Source of the DNA: Eubacterium sp. 14-2
GTDB lineage: Bacteria > Bacillota > Clostridia > Lachnospirales > Lachnospiraceae
DNA length: 64,000 nucleotides
Direction of reading: 5' to 3'
Assembly (NCBI RefSeq): GCF_000403845.2
Contig: NZ_KE159567.1
Span: 2,086,466 to 2,150,465, forward strand
The position numbers and the translations under genes were made by a program. The notes beneath the pieces are model-generated. The model made no database searches. It was not told the DNA's origin and worked only from the letters and a program-made list of their open reading frames with translations. Of this stretch, positions 1 to 7,659 are shown one piece after another (within the stretch, counting starts at the first letter, position 1; the number at the start of each line of letters is the position of its first letter).

Positions 1-1805
1 TGATAACTGCCGTCTTCCTGAAGCGCCAGACCATAAAACGTAAATGTTACATCCCGGTAATCTTCCCGGTAGGTATCTCTGGTTTTCACCCGGTAGTAAA
101 ATGGATACGTTGCATACCAGTCCTCTATGTACTGTGATACATTGGTTTTGTATCCGTTCTGGTCCTCTATACGCAGATCCGTCATCATCCATTCACAGGG
201 ATAGGTATCTTCTGTAATGGGAATCGTCCCTGTATATTCCATGGTGTCGGGATGAAACTGCAAATCCACATATTGATATCCTGAAACATTCGATACCTGA
301 GGATAGAAATATGCATATCCATTCCTGGAAGGATGTTCTTCCTCCACTTTCACGGTCAGAGTCAGGGTATCTCCCGGCTGAACCCACTGGTTATTCTTAT
401 CAAGGGTGATGCTTTTAATCACCGGCGCCTTATTATCCTCATAATACCCATCCGGGTCTACGGTATAATACCAGGGATATACTGTCTCAAAATCTTCCTG
501 AAAATCTTTCAGACGAGTTGTATGTCCATGTATATCCCTGACTTCCAGATTTGTGATATTCCATCTGCCCGGGTAGGTTTCCTTTGTAATAGGAATTATC
601 CCCTGATAGGCTCCCAGTTCTTCTTTCCAGTACAGACTGGTATAGCCTTTCTTTCTGTAATCATCTGCTGATGTATAATACACACGCCCCAAACTCCGCG
701 GGTTTTCTTCTTTTACTTTTACGGTAACGGTAACTTTATCCCCGACTGTTACCATCTCTCCGTTTTTGTCAAGGGTGATACTCTCAATCACCGGGTCTTC
801 CGTATCAAAGTTCTCCTGAACTACTGTAAACTTCAAACTTTTATCCGGACGAACTTTACTGCCTTTCCCGGACTGCGTGGTAACCGTGATATATTCCCAG
901 CTCCATTCGGAAGGATACGTGGTATCTTTTATAGTATATATACCTGTCACAGTCTGACTTTCTTCGTTGTAAGTCATGCTCATTTCTTCTGTATGGTAAA
1001 CTTTGGCCCCAATGGTACCAATTTTCATTCGTCCATCTCTCACCTTTCCGTTTTCACAGGTCACGCGGGCAGAACAGGTTACTGTATCGCCTGGCACTAA
1101 TGCCCCGTCTTCACCGGAAGCACTGGTCTGAATCTGAAAATCAGTGACAGAAACTTTTTCTGCAGGTTTTGTATTCTGTACTATAACATAGTAAAGACAA
1201 TTGTAATTATCGTCATGCACATCTGCCTCTGTATAATTTTTCGCCCTGTCTTCCACCCGGATTTCAGTGATACTAACTGTTCCATTTTTGAAAGAACTGC
1301 AGGGACACTCTGCAGTATACAGTTTTTCTTCCTCACTTTTCTGTAAATCTATTCTGTGGCCACCTGCTTCAACATATACAGAACTGATATCACTGTCTGC
1401 GTCGTAAGCCCACAGCTTAAAATGAAGGGTATCCTTTTCTGTCAGTGTCCGGCCGTTTTCTTCCAGCTCAAACCTTTCGATTACCGGCTGGTTAATATCG
1501 TATCCGTCAGACAGAGGCATGACAGGCTCTGTCTCTTCCATAGACAGAGGCACAACAGACTCTGTCTCTTCCATCTGAATTTCTTCGGAAACTCCGCTTC
1601 CTGCCTCTTCCTGCTGTTTTGCAGGCTGCTGTACCTTCTCCGGAGTTTCCTCCATCCATTTTTCCTCTGATGATTCCTTTTTTTCCACACGTTCAGCTTC
1701 TCTGCCAGTTTCCGCTGCCATGACGCTCTGTATCGGAAATACCGCTGCCACAGTCATGGATGCCGCCAGCAAGACTCCCAGTAATTTTCTTCCTGACTTT
1801 TTCAT
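1..1805 (-). CDS. Secreted Ig-like repeat surface protein (C-terminus beyond window)
   Basis: This frame stays open from an ATG at 1805 to the left edge, giving about 601 residues with the C-terminus missing. AAGGAGG lies 8 bases before the start. Residues 1-30 form a signal peptide (MKKSGRKLLGVLLAAS..., cleavage near VMA-AE). A Glu-rich linker follows, with an 11-residue tandem repeat (MEETESVVPLS, MEETEPVMPLS). The rest consists of repeated beta-sandwich units of about 100-130 residues. Each opens with PVIESITLDKNG-like sequence followed by GDxVTVTVKVKEE, which resembles bacterial Ig-like modules. This suggests an exported cell-surface or adhesin-type protein. The anchoring or catalytic domain, if any, lies outside the window. 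The fold is inferred from repeat pattern only; no specific function is assigned. Confidence 0.8.
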   Translation of the reverse strand, partial: MKKSGRKLLGVLLAASMTVAAVFPIQSVMAAETGREAERVEKKESSEEKWMEETPEKVQQPAKQQEEAGSGVSEEIQMEETESVVPLSMEETEPVMPLSDGYDINQPVIERFELEENGRTLTEKDTLHFKLWAYDADSDISSVYVEAGGHRIDLQKSEEEKLYTAECPCSSFKNGTVSITEIRVEDRAKNYTEADVHDDNYNCLYYVIVQNTKPAEKVSVTDFQIQTSASGEDGALVPGDTVTCSARVTCENGKVRDGRMKIGTIGAKVYHTEEMSMTYNEESQTVTGIYTIKDTTYPSEWSWEYITVTTQSGKGSKVRPDKSLKFTVVQENFDTEDPVIESITLDKNGEMVTVGDKVTVTVKVKEENPRSLGRVYYTSADDYRKKGYTSLYWKEELGAYQGIIPITKETYPGRWNITNLEVRDIHGHTTRLKDFQEDFETVYPWYYTVDPDGYYEDNKAPVIKSITLDKNNQWVQPGDTLTLTVKVEEEHPSRNGYAYFYPQVSNVSGYQYVDLQFHPDTMEYTGTIPITEDTYPCEWMMTDLRIEDQNGYKTNVSQYIEDWYATYPFYYRVKTRDTYREDYRDVTFTFYGLALQEDGSY

Positions 1806-2066
1806 TTCCCATACCTCCTTAATAATAATTACTTACCTCAAAACAACACAAAATTTATGTGTCTGATAAATATCTCCCCTCCTTCCCTCACAATAATCAG
1901 GACTTCTTTCCTATTATAGTCCTAATTATACATCTTTTTTTTCAAAATGGAAGATTTTTCCTGATTTTTCTCAGGATTTTTTCTGATTTCGGCAATATAT
2001 CTGTGAATAAAAGAATCTTTTTCTGCAGGATTCTCTCTCCGGGTGAGTTGTGCATATTATTTTGTA
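1806..2066. other. Intergenic region with regulatory-looking sequence
   Basis: No gene is seen here. On the minus strand two TATAAT-like hexamers lie about 100-120 bases before the 1805 start, but neither has a convincing -35 at standard spacing. A plus-strand hairpin TCCTGA/TCAGGA followed by T6 sits near 1959-1982. An AGAATC...GATTCT hairpin near 2011-2034 looks like a decayed version of the terminator hairpins found beside the palindromes elsewhere in the window. Confidence 0.4.
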
Positions 2067-2100
2067 TTCTATAGGAAATCCAGAGGAATTTCCTATAGAA
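2067..2100. repeat. Type A palindrome, copy 1
   Basis: This 34-bp near-perfect palindrome has arms TTCTATAGGAAAT and ATTTCCTATAGAA around CCAGAGGA. It follows directly on the T-tract of the hydrogenase terminator, reading on the minus strand. Related copies occur at 6129, 42421 and 55371 in the same position relative to a terminator. Confidence 0.85.
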
Positions 2101-2101
2101 G

Positions 2102-2145
2102 AAAAAAGGTACCCTGTCTGTGGCTCATTCCACAGGCAGGGTACC
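2102..2145 (-). terminator. Intrinsic terminator of the hydrogenase gene
   Basis: A long GC-rich stem, GGTACCCTGTCTGTGG with its complement at 2108-2145, is followed on the minus strand by T6 (a2102-2107). It lies 25 bases past the hydrogenase stop. The type A palindrome begins right after the T-tract. Confidence 0.85.
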
Positions 2146-2169
2146 TTCCGGTTCCGTTTTCAGATTCTT

Positions 2170-3618
2170 TTATTCCCGATGCATGGAGAAACTGTCCATA
2201 TCGTAATTTCCCAGATTCTCATGAATTCCCCGGCTGTCGGCCTGAGAAATCAGTGTATCACGATTCTTTCTGGATGATATCTGGTCGTTGAATGCACTCG
2301 GGCCTCCCACGCATCCACCGTCGCAGATCATGCCTTCCACAAAATCTTCCGGCAGTTTTGCTGCTCTTAAGAGAAGCAGCGCTTTTTTACATTCTGCCGC
2401 TCCGTTGGCTTTGCACACTTTCGCATCAATTTCATGGCCGGATTCCTTCAGGCTCTGAAGCACTGCTCCGGTAACTCCTCCGGAGTTTGCAAACCGTTTG
2501 CCGTAAACAGAAGAAATCTGGTCGTCATTTTCACAGGGCTCCAGTTTTATGTCTTTTGCTTTCATAATGGCACGAATTTCACTGTAGGTCAGTACATAGT
2601 CTGCATTTCCAGGTATCTTCTGATCCACAACCTCTGATTTTTTCGCAAGGCAGGGCCCGATAAACACGGTTACTGCATCCGGTTCTTTTGCCTTAATCAG
2701 ACGGGAAACTGCACACATGGGGGAAACTGTGGTGGATACACAGTCTGCCAGCTGCGGATAATGAAGGCGTACCATATTTACAAAAGCCGGACAGCAGGAA
2801 GTCACTTTCTTTTTGCCCTCCTGATATGCTTCCGCCCATTCTTCTGCCTCATAAGCGGCTGTCATGTCTCCGCCAAGACCCACATCATAGAAATCTTCAA
2901 ATCCCAGTTCCTTCATGGCTTTCTTCCAGCTTGCTGTGGTGATATCCGCGCCGAACTGGCCTTCTGTGGCAGGAGCTGCCATGGCATAGACTTTTTTGCC
3001 GGACTTCAGTGCTTCCACCACATCCACAATAAAGGTCTTGGAGCCGATGGCACCAAAGGGACAGCTGTGAATGCATTTTCCGCAGCGAATACATTTTTCT
3101 TTGTCGATAATGGAAATTCCATGCTCATCATATGTAATGGCATCCACAGGACAGCTGTATTTACAGGGACGCTTCAGGTGGGCAATGGCATTGTAAGGAC
3201 AGGCCTGTGCACATTTTCCGCATTCTTTACATTTGGATGCATCAATATGGGAGCGTTCTCTGCCCATTTCAATGGCACCGAATTTGCAGGCATTGATACA
3301 TGCCTTTCCAATACAGTTCTGGCAGTTTTCCGTAACGGTATAACTGGAAATGGGACAGTCCTCACAGGCAGAGCTGATAACCTGAATTACATTTCCGTCA
3401 TCCGCAACTCCTGGCGCCTTCCCTTCTGCCAGGCGGACTCTCTGCCGGATGATTTCTCTCTCCTTGTAGATACAGCAGCGGAACTTTGGCGTGGGCCCCG
3501 GTATCAGTTCCAGTGCAATGTGATCTCTTTTTGTATCCAGTTCTCCGGCAAATGCCAGTTTTGCAACTTCATAGAGCACATCATGTTTGATTCGAATTAC
3601 ATTTTCATCAGCGAACAT
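2170..3618 (-). CDS. Monomeric [FeFe] hydrogenase, group B-like
   Basis: The 482-residue product has a ferredoxin-like N-terminal half rich in Cys (CxxC groups, CKECGKCAQAC, CIRCGKCIHSC) for several [4Fe-4S] clusters. A hydrogenase H-domain follows. Its three H-cluster motifs are TSCCPAF near residue 271, IGPCLAKK near 320 and EGMICDGGCVGG near 430, which supply the four cluster cysteines. The PAF, GPC and GGCVGG variants differ from the TSCCPxW, MPCxxK and MACxxGC motifs of classic group A enzymes and fit group B. It probably exchanges electrons between ferredoxin and H2 in the cytoplasm; direction and partner are unknown. It stands alone with its own terminator, and a TTGCAG-17-TTAAAA element upstream may be its promoter. 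Start ATG has GAGAGG upstream. Confidence 0.85.
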   Translation of the reverse strand: MFADENVIRIKHDVLYEVAKLAFAGELDTKRDHIALELIPGPTPKFRCCIYKEREIIRQRVRLAEGKAPGVADDGNVIQVISSACEDCPISSYTVTENCQNCIGKACINACKFGAIEMGRERSHIDASKCKECGKCAQACPYNAIAHLKRPCKYSCPVDAITYDEHGISIIDKEKCIRCGKCIHSCPFGAIGSKTFIVDVVEALKSGKKVYAMAAPATEGQFGADITTASWKKAMKELGFEDFYDVGLGGDMTAAYEAEEWAEAYQEGKKKVTSCCPAFVNMVRLHYPQLADCVSTTVSPMCAVSRLIKAKEPDAVTVFIGPCLAKKSEVVDQKIPGNADYVLTYSEIRAIMKAKDIKLEPCENDDQISSVYGKRFANSGGVTGAVLQSLKESGHEIDAKVCKANGAAECKKALLLLRAAKLPEDFVEGMICDGGCVGGPSAFNDQISSRKNRDTLISQADSRGIHENLGNYDMDSFSMHRE

Positions 3619-3727
3619 CCTATTTACCTCTCTCTTTTTTTGTTTGTCAATATTTTAACACTGTATGGTTCTTCCCTGCAAGAGGATTTTCCTTCATATT
3701 TCAGAAAATACGATATTTCTCCATTTT

Positions 3728-5710
3728 TCACAAAAAAGAACCCACCTGATATACAAGAACCGCCACAAGCCAGGCAACCGCAAGCTGAAACAAAAGCATT
3801 TTTAATGTAAATTTCAGAGAACCGGTTTCTTTTCTGACTGTTCCGATGGTAGCCGCACACGGCACATAGAGCAGACAGAAGATCATCATACAGTACGCAT
3901 TCAGGGGACCGAATCCTGCTTCTGCCAGCTGTTCGGTAAGGGAAGCCATACCTGCCGCCGAATTTACATTTCCAATTCCAAACAACACACAGAAACTGCT
4001 TACCACCACTTCTTTTGCAGAAATTCCGGAAATCAGCGCCACTCCAATCTGCCACATACCCAACCCCGCCGGGGCAAGCACAGGTTCCATCCAGCGTCCC
4101 AGCACCGCTCCAAAACTCTCTGAAACTTCATCTGCCATACCGTGAACCCCGAAATTCAGCAAAAACCAGATAATAATTGACGCAATAAAAATTGTGGTTC
4201 CCGCTTTCGTCAGATAGTCTTTGACTTTCTCCCACACATAAACTGCAATGGTTCTGGCATTGGGAGTTTTGTACTCCGGCAGCTCAATCAAAAGTGTGTG
4301 GTGTTCGGTGTGGGTTTCTATCCGGTGAATCACAAGAGCAGTCACAACTGCAATCACCATGCCCAGAAAATACATGGATATTGCTGCAAAAACCGCATAT
4401 TTGCCAAAAAACATTCCGGCAAACAATACATAAACAGGAAGTCTTGCAGAACAGGACATAAAAGGTGTAATCAATATGGTCCGTCTCCGGTCCGATTCTT
4501 TTTCCAGCGCTCTGGTAGCCATAATGGCAGGAACGGTACATCCAAATCCCAGCACCATGGGCAGAAATGCTTTTCCGGAAAGGCCAAGCGAACCCATCAG
4601 CCCATCCATTACATAAGCAACTCTTGCCATATATCCGCTGTCCTCCAGGAAAGCAAGGGCCAGAAACAAAATAAAAATGTTGGGAAGAAATGTCAGAATC
4701 CCTCCGACGCCCGCAATGATTCCCTCCACCACCAGAGAAATCATCCAAGGGGCCACGCCCATCTTTTCCAGGAGGTGCAGCATTCCGTCAGAACCGGATT
4801 CCAGTAATACCTCAAACCCTCCTTTCAGGGTATCTCCCACAAAAAAAGTCAGGAAAAATACCACTGCCATCACACCAAAGAAAATGGGCATCCCCCATAT
4901 GGGGTGGGTCAGTATTTCATCCACCTTATCGGTAAAAGCCGCTTTTTCAGATTTATAGAATAACGTGTCCTCCATGACTTCTTCTATGTAATCGTACTTC
5001 TGATTGATAATATCTTTCTCATAGCTTCTGTCCAGCACCTCCGGCAGTACCACCGGATAAAGAGACGTGATTTCTTCATCCTGCTCCAGCAGCTTGATGG
5101 CGTACCAGCGGATATTCTCCGGAATCTGATAGGTTTCTTTCAGCACCTGCTCCAGCAAACAGATTTTTGTTTCTATGTCCTCCCGGTAAGTAACAATCTC
5201 CGGCCGGTGCATTTCCTCATAATGGTGTACCACCGCATGGAGCAGCACATCCAGCCCGGTTCTTTTTCTGGCCGAAACAGGTACTACAGGAATGCCGCCC
5301 AGCATTTCCGGCAGGCGGTGCAAATCAATTTCCATCCCCCGTTCTTCTACAATATCCATCATATTCAGCGCCAGAATCACCGGTTTGCCCAGTTCCAGAA
5401 GCTGCATGGTCAGATAGAGATTCCGCTCCAGTGCCGAAGCATCTGCAACATTGATAATTACATCTACCTCATGTTCCATAATGCACCGCCTGGAAACCTT
5501 TTCTTCAATGGAGTAAGAAGTAAGGCTGTAAATTCCTGGTAAATCAATCAGTTTCAGTTTCTGATCTCCGTATATGGTTTCTCCTTCCACCTTTTCCACC
5601 GTCACACCGGGCCAGTTGGCCACTTTCAGGTTTGCTCCGGTATATGCATTAAACAGCGTGGTTTTCCCGCAGTTGGGATTTCCCACAAATCCAACTCTAA
5701 TTACTTCCAT
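3728..5710 (-). CDS. feoB: Ferrous iron transport protein B
   Basis: The 660-residue membrane protein imports Fe2+. The N-terminal G domain shows G1 (GNPNCGKTT, residues 10-18 from the chosen start), G3 (DLPGIYSL) and G4 (NMMD). A helical GDI-like spacer follows, then a polytopic membrane region from about residue 270 with two gate domains. The length is typical for the family. A more upstream ATG (5716) overlaps the GGGGAGG ribosome site, so the ATG at 5710, six bases after it, is the likelier start. It overlaps the end of feoA by 14 bases, consistent with translational coupling. No FeoC or C-terminal Cys cluster is seen. Confidence 0.95.
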   Translation of the reverse strand: MEVIRVGFVGNPNCGKTTLFNAYTGANLKVANWPGVTVEKVEGETIYGDQKLKLIDLPGIYSLTSYSIEEKVSRRCIMEHEVDVIINVADASALERNLYLTMQLLELGKPVILALNMMDIVEERGMEIDLHRLPEMLGGIPVVPVSARKRTGLDVLLHAVVHHYEEMHRPEIVTYREDIETKICLLEQVLKETYQIPENIRWYAIKLLEQDEEITSLYPVVLPEVLDRSYEKDIINQKYDYIEEVMEDTLFYKSEKAAFTDKVDEILTHPIWGMPIFFGVMAVVFFLTFFVGDTLKGGFEVLLESGSDGMLHLLEKMGVAPWMISLVVEGIIAGVGGILTFLPNIFILFLALAFLEDSGYMARVAYVMDGLMGSLGLSGKAFLPMVLGFGCTVPAIMATRALEKESDRRRTILITPFMSCSARLPVYVLFAGMFFGKYAVFAAISMYFLGMVIAVVTALVIHRIETHTEHHTLLIELPEYKTPNARTIAVYVWEKVKDYLTKAGTTIFIASIIIWFLLNFGVHGMADEVSESFGAVLGRWMEPVLAPAGLGMWQIGVALISGISAKEVVVSSFCVLFGIGNVNSAAGMASLTEQLAEAGFGPLNAYCMMIFCLLYVPCAATIGTVRKETGSLKFTLKMLLFQLAVAWLVAVLVYQVGSFL

Positions 5711-5945
5711 TTGCATCCTCCCCTTCTGCGGGATTTACCAGAATCCCCCCTGCAATATCTTTTCCGATTGCCCAGCGGGTACCCCGCACCTTGATAATCA
5801 CGGTTCCGTTCCGCTTCCGGTTCATCAGCCGCAGTTTGGTCCCGCTGTTGATACCCAGTGATTCCAGCCGCCTCATAATGGGGCCCTCCATGGAAATGTC
5901 TGTTACAATATAAGTGCCGTCTATCATTCCGTCTACAATTGTCAT
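5697..5945 (-). CDS. feoA: Ferrous iron transport protein A
   Basis: This 82-residue cytoplasmic SH3-like protein helps FeoB function. The family signature is visible in MRRLESLGINSGTKLRL and the glycine-containing end (IGKDIAGGILV). It is the first gene of feoAB. GAGGA precedes the ATG, and a promoter overlapped by a perfect Fur box lies 50-80 bases upstream. Small size is normal for the family. Confidence 0.93.
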   Translation of the reverse strand: MTIVDGMIDGTYIVTDISMEGPIMRRLESLGINSGTKLRLMNRKRNGTVIIKVRGTRWAIGKDIAGGILVNPAEGEDANGSN

Positions 5946-5995
5946 ATACTGTTCCTCAATTCTTTCTCTTCCAGATATCCTCTTTACTCACAGCT

Positions 5996-6024
5996 ATTAT
6001 ACTCTAAATGATAATGATTATCAA
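5996..6024 (-). promoter_or_regulatory. feoAB promoter with 7-1-7 Fur box
   Basis: On the minus strand TTGATA (6019-6024) and TATAAT (5996-6001) are separated by 17 bases. The 15-bp sequence TGATAATGATTATCA at 6009-6023 is an exact 7-1-7 inverted repeat matching the Bacillus-type Fur consensus and covers the -35 and most of the spacer. Fe-loaded Fur should repress feoAB by blocking polymerase. Confidence 0.9.
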
Positions 6025-6047
6025 TAGTGAATCTGCAGAATAAAAAA

Positions 6048-6128
6048 GAATGCGTCATGCGCATTCTCCGCCTGCGGCGGGTCGCTTTAGCGACATATTT
6101 CTTTTCCGCCGCAGAGCGATAATTATTT
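6048..6128. repeat. Cluster of small hairpins attached to type A palindrome
   Basis: Several short perfect stems occur in a row: GAATGCG/CGCATTC, CCGCC/GGCGG and GTCGC/GCGAC. A second CCGCCGC segment could pair with the first. The cluster continues into the palindrome at 6129. Similar GC-rich hairpin strings flank the copies at 42 and 55 kb. Confidence 0.55.
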
Positions 6129-6166
6129 TCTCTTATAGGAAATCCAACGGAATTTCCTATAAGAGA
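6129..6166. repeat. Type A palindrome, copy 2
   Basis: This 38-bp palindrome has arms TCTCTTATAGGAAAT and ATTTCCTATAAGAGA around CCAACGGA. Compared with copy 1, the outer arm differs (CTTATAGG versus TCTATAGG) but both sides changed together, so pairing is kept. It follows the nlpC/p60 terminator. Confidence 0.85.
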
Positions 6167-6195
6167 AAAAAGAATCCCGCAAAGCAGGATTCTTT
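6165..6195 (-). terminator. Intrinsic terminator of the NlpC/P60 gene
   Basis: The stem AGAATCC/GGATTCT (6171-6193, loop CGCAAAGCA region) is followed on the minus strand by T6. It lies about 30 bases past the stop codon. Confidence 0.8.
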
Positions 6196-6221
6196 TACTG
6201 TAACGTATATACTTTTTATTC

Positions 6222-7241
6222 TTAATCACTGATCAGTCTTGTAACACAGACCGGGGTACGGTAGAATGCATTGGAAATCTTGATTCCTGTTCTGGCAGAA
6301 CTTGCATGTACTACCTGTCCGTTTCCGATATACATTGCAACATGGTTGATGCCGCCGCCATTTCCATAGAAGAACAGGTCTCCCGGTTTTGCCTCAGAAG
6401 AATCAATTCTTGTGCCGTATCCTGACTGAGCGCTGGAGGAATGAGGCAGATAGATACCGTATTTCTCATAAATACGCATGGTAAATCCGGAACAGTCCAC
6501 ACCGTTGGTCAGGCTTGTCCCGCCCCACACATAACGGTTTCCCACAAACTGACATGCATACTGAACCATATCCACACGCACGTCGGATATTCCTTCTCCA
6601 TAGCGAATCTCTGTCATGGTCATTGCTTTGGGAAGCTGCTCTGACAGTTCCACAAATTCTCTGGCCACATAACACTCGTCACCATCCACATCCACTTTCA
6701 GCCACTCGCCCTGGTCTTCCACCATCTGCAGTTCTTCTCCCTCTGCAATCATGGTCCAGATAGAACAGTCCGTATTGGGCTCCACTCTCGCATTCAATGT
6801 CTGGGTTACGGAAGTTGCAACAATCGACTTCACCTCATCTGCTCTGTCTGCGGCCTCCTGACCGGTCAGCAGAAACTCACCTTTTACATATCCGGTTACT
6901 TTTCCGGACCGGATCTGAAACCATTCTCCCTCCTGGGATAATATCTCGCATCCGGCATCCACCGGTAATTTTCCTACAAGATCATACTCTTCTCCGGCGC
7001 CCTCCCGGATATTCAGATGATTCTCCACCTGTGCAATTCCGAGATTGGTATAGCCGCATACCGTTGCCGGAACCTGCGGTTCTTCCACCAGGCCTGCGTC
7101 CAGTCCTGTAGTAAGGCTTTCACTGAGCATGGCGGTAATTCCCGCGTCCACACTGGCTGCTTCCACCGGCATCTGAACCATCCCAAAAACCATTGCTCCT
7201 GACATACACGCTGCGATTACTCTTCTGAATCTGTTCTTCAT
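6222..7241 (-). CDS. Secreted SH3-NlpC/P60 peptidoglycan hydrolase
   Basis: The 339-residue product probably cuts gamma-D-Glu-diamino acid bonds in peptidoglycan stems. A signal peptide (residues 1-28, ending VEA) is followed by two bacterial SH3 domains, around 65-125 (LNIREGAGEEYDLVGKL) and 140-200 (LNARVEPNTDCSIW). The C-terminal NlpC/P60 domain has catalytic Cys250 (VDCSGF), His300 (INHVAMYIG) and a third polar residue, His312 (VVHAS). The ATG at 7241 is preceded by GGGAGG with seven-base spacing; an in-frame upstream ATG has no site. A strong promoter lies at 7358-7386 and a terminator at 6165-6195, so it is probably monocistronic. It may act in cell separation or wall turnover. Confidence 0.9.
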   Translation of the reverse strand: MKNRFRRVIAACMSGAMVFGMVQMPVEAASVDAGITAMLSESLTTGLDAGLVEEPQVPATVCGYTNLGIAQVENHLNIREGAGEEYDLVGKLPVDAGCEILSQEGEWFQIRSGKVTGYVKGEFLLTGQEAADRADEVKSIVATSVTQTLNARVEPNTDCSIWTMIAEGEELQMVEDQGEWLKVDVDGDECYVAREFVELSEQLPKAMTMTEIRYGEGISDVRVDMVQYACQFVGNRYVWGGTSLTNGVDCSGFTMRIYEKYGIYLPHSSSAQSGYGTRIDSSEAKPGDLFFYGNGGGINHVAMYIGNGQVVHASSARTGIKISNAFYRTPVCVTRLISD

Positions 7242-7357
7242 TTCTGACCTCCCGGACAATTTTCTATCTTCAGTTACCTGCTTATTTTCCTGTTATCACG
7301 AACTGGCCGCTGCCTGATACATCTCCCCGGCTGCCTGTCCTCTTCTTTACATCTGCA

Positions 7358-7386
7358 ATTATATCAACTGAAAATTGCATTGTCAA
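7358..7386 (-). promoter_or_regulatory. Sigma-A promoter of the NlpC/P60 gene
   Basis: TTGACA (7381-7386) and TATAAT (7358-7363) on the minus strand match both consensus hexamers with 17-bp spacing. The implied leader is about 110 bases. Confidence 0.88.
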
Positions 7387-7473
7387 GATTGTCGTAATAT
7401 TTATGTAATATTTGTAGAAAATCACAGTCATTATCCACATTACATCTTATCACAGTGTCAGTTATCCACAAAA

Positions 7474-7578
7474 ACAGAGCTGTTGCAAAATGCAGCTCAT
7501 ATACAATATATGGTTGAAATCCCTGGGATTCGAATGCCATATCCTGTATATAGCGGCTATTTTACAACAGCCCTCTGT
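7474..7578. repeat. Long imperfect inverted repeat, about 105 bp
   Basis: Arms of about 50 bp pair nearly end to end: ACAGAG/CTCTGT, CTGTTG/CAACAG, AAAAT/ATTTT, ATATACA/TGTATAT, ATATGG/CCATAT and ATCCC/GGGAT in the centre. Outer TATCACAG (7448-7455) and CTGTGATA (7575-7582) extend the pairing. It has no coding content. It resembles a small non-autonomous inverted-repeat element or a transcribed long hairpin. It lies in the gap downstream of the Na/Pi transporter gene. Confidence 0.7.
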
Positions 7579-7589
7579 GATACCTTTTT

Positions 7590-7659
7590 CTGAAATCCGG
7601 CAAAATTCTGCAATACTTTCCCCTCTGAAATCTGGAAAAGTTCTGTAATATTTTACCCT
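7590..7659. repeat. Two tandem copies of a 35-bp sequence
   Basis: CTGAAATCCGGCAAAATTC... (7590-7624) and CTGAAATCTGGAAAAGTTC... (7625-7659) are diverged tandem copies with a period of 35. The second copy covers the stop codon of the Na/Pi transporter gene, so the duplication reached the 3' end of that gene. Confidence 0.65.

Noticed and set aside
2761-3810. A 349-codon plus-strand frame opposite the hydrogenase gene
   Set aside because: It covers the well-supported hydrogenase coding region, has Cys/Phe-rich sequence without domains and no ribosome site.
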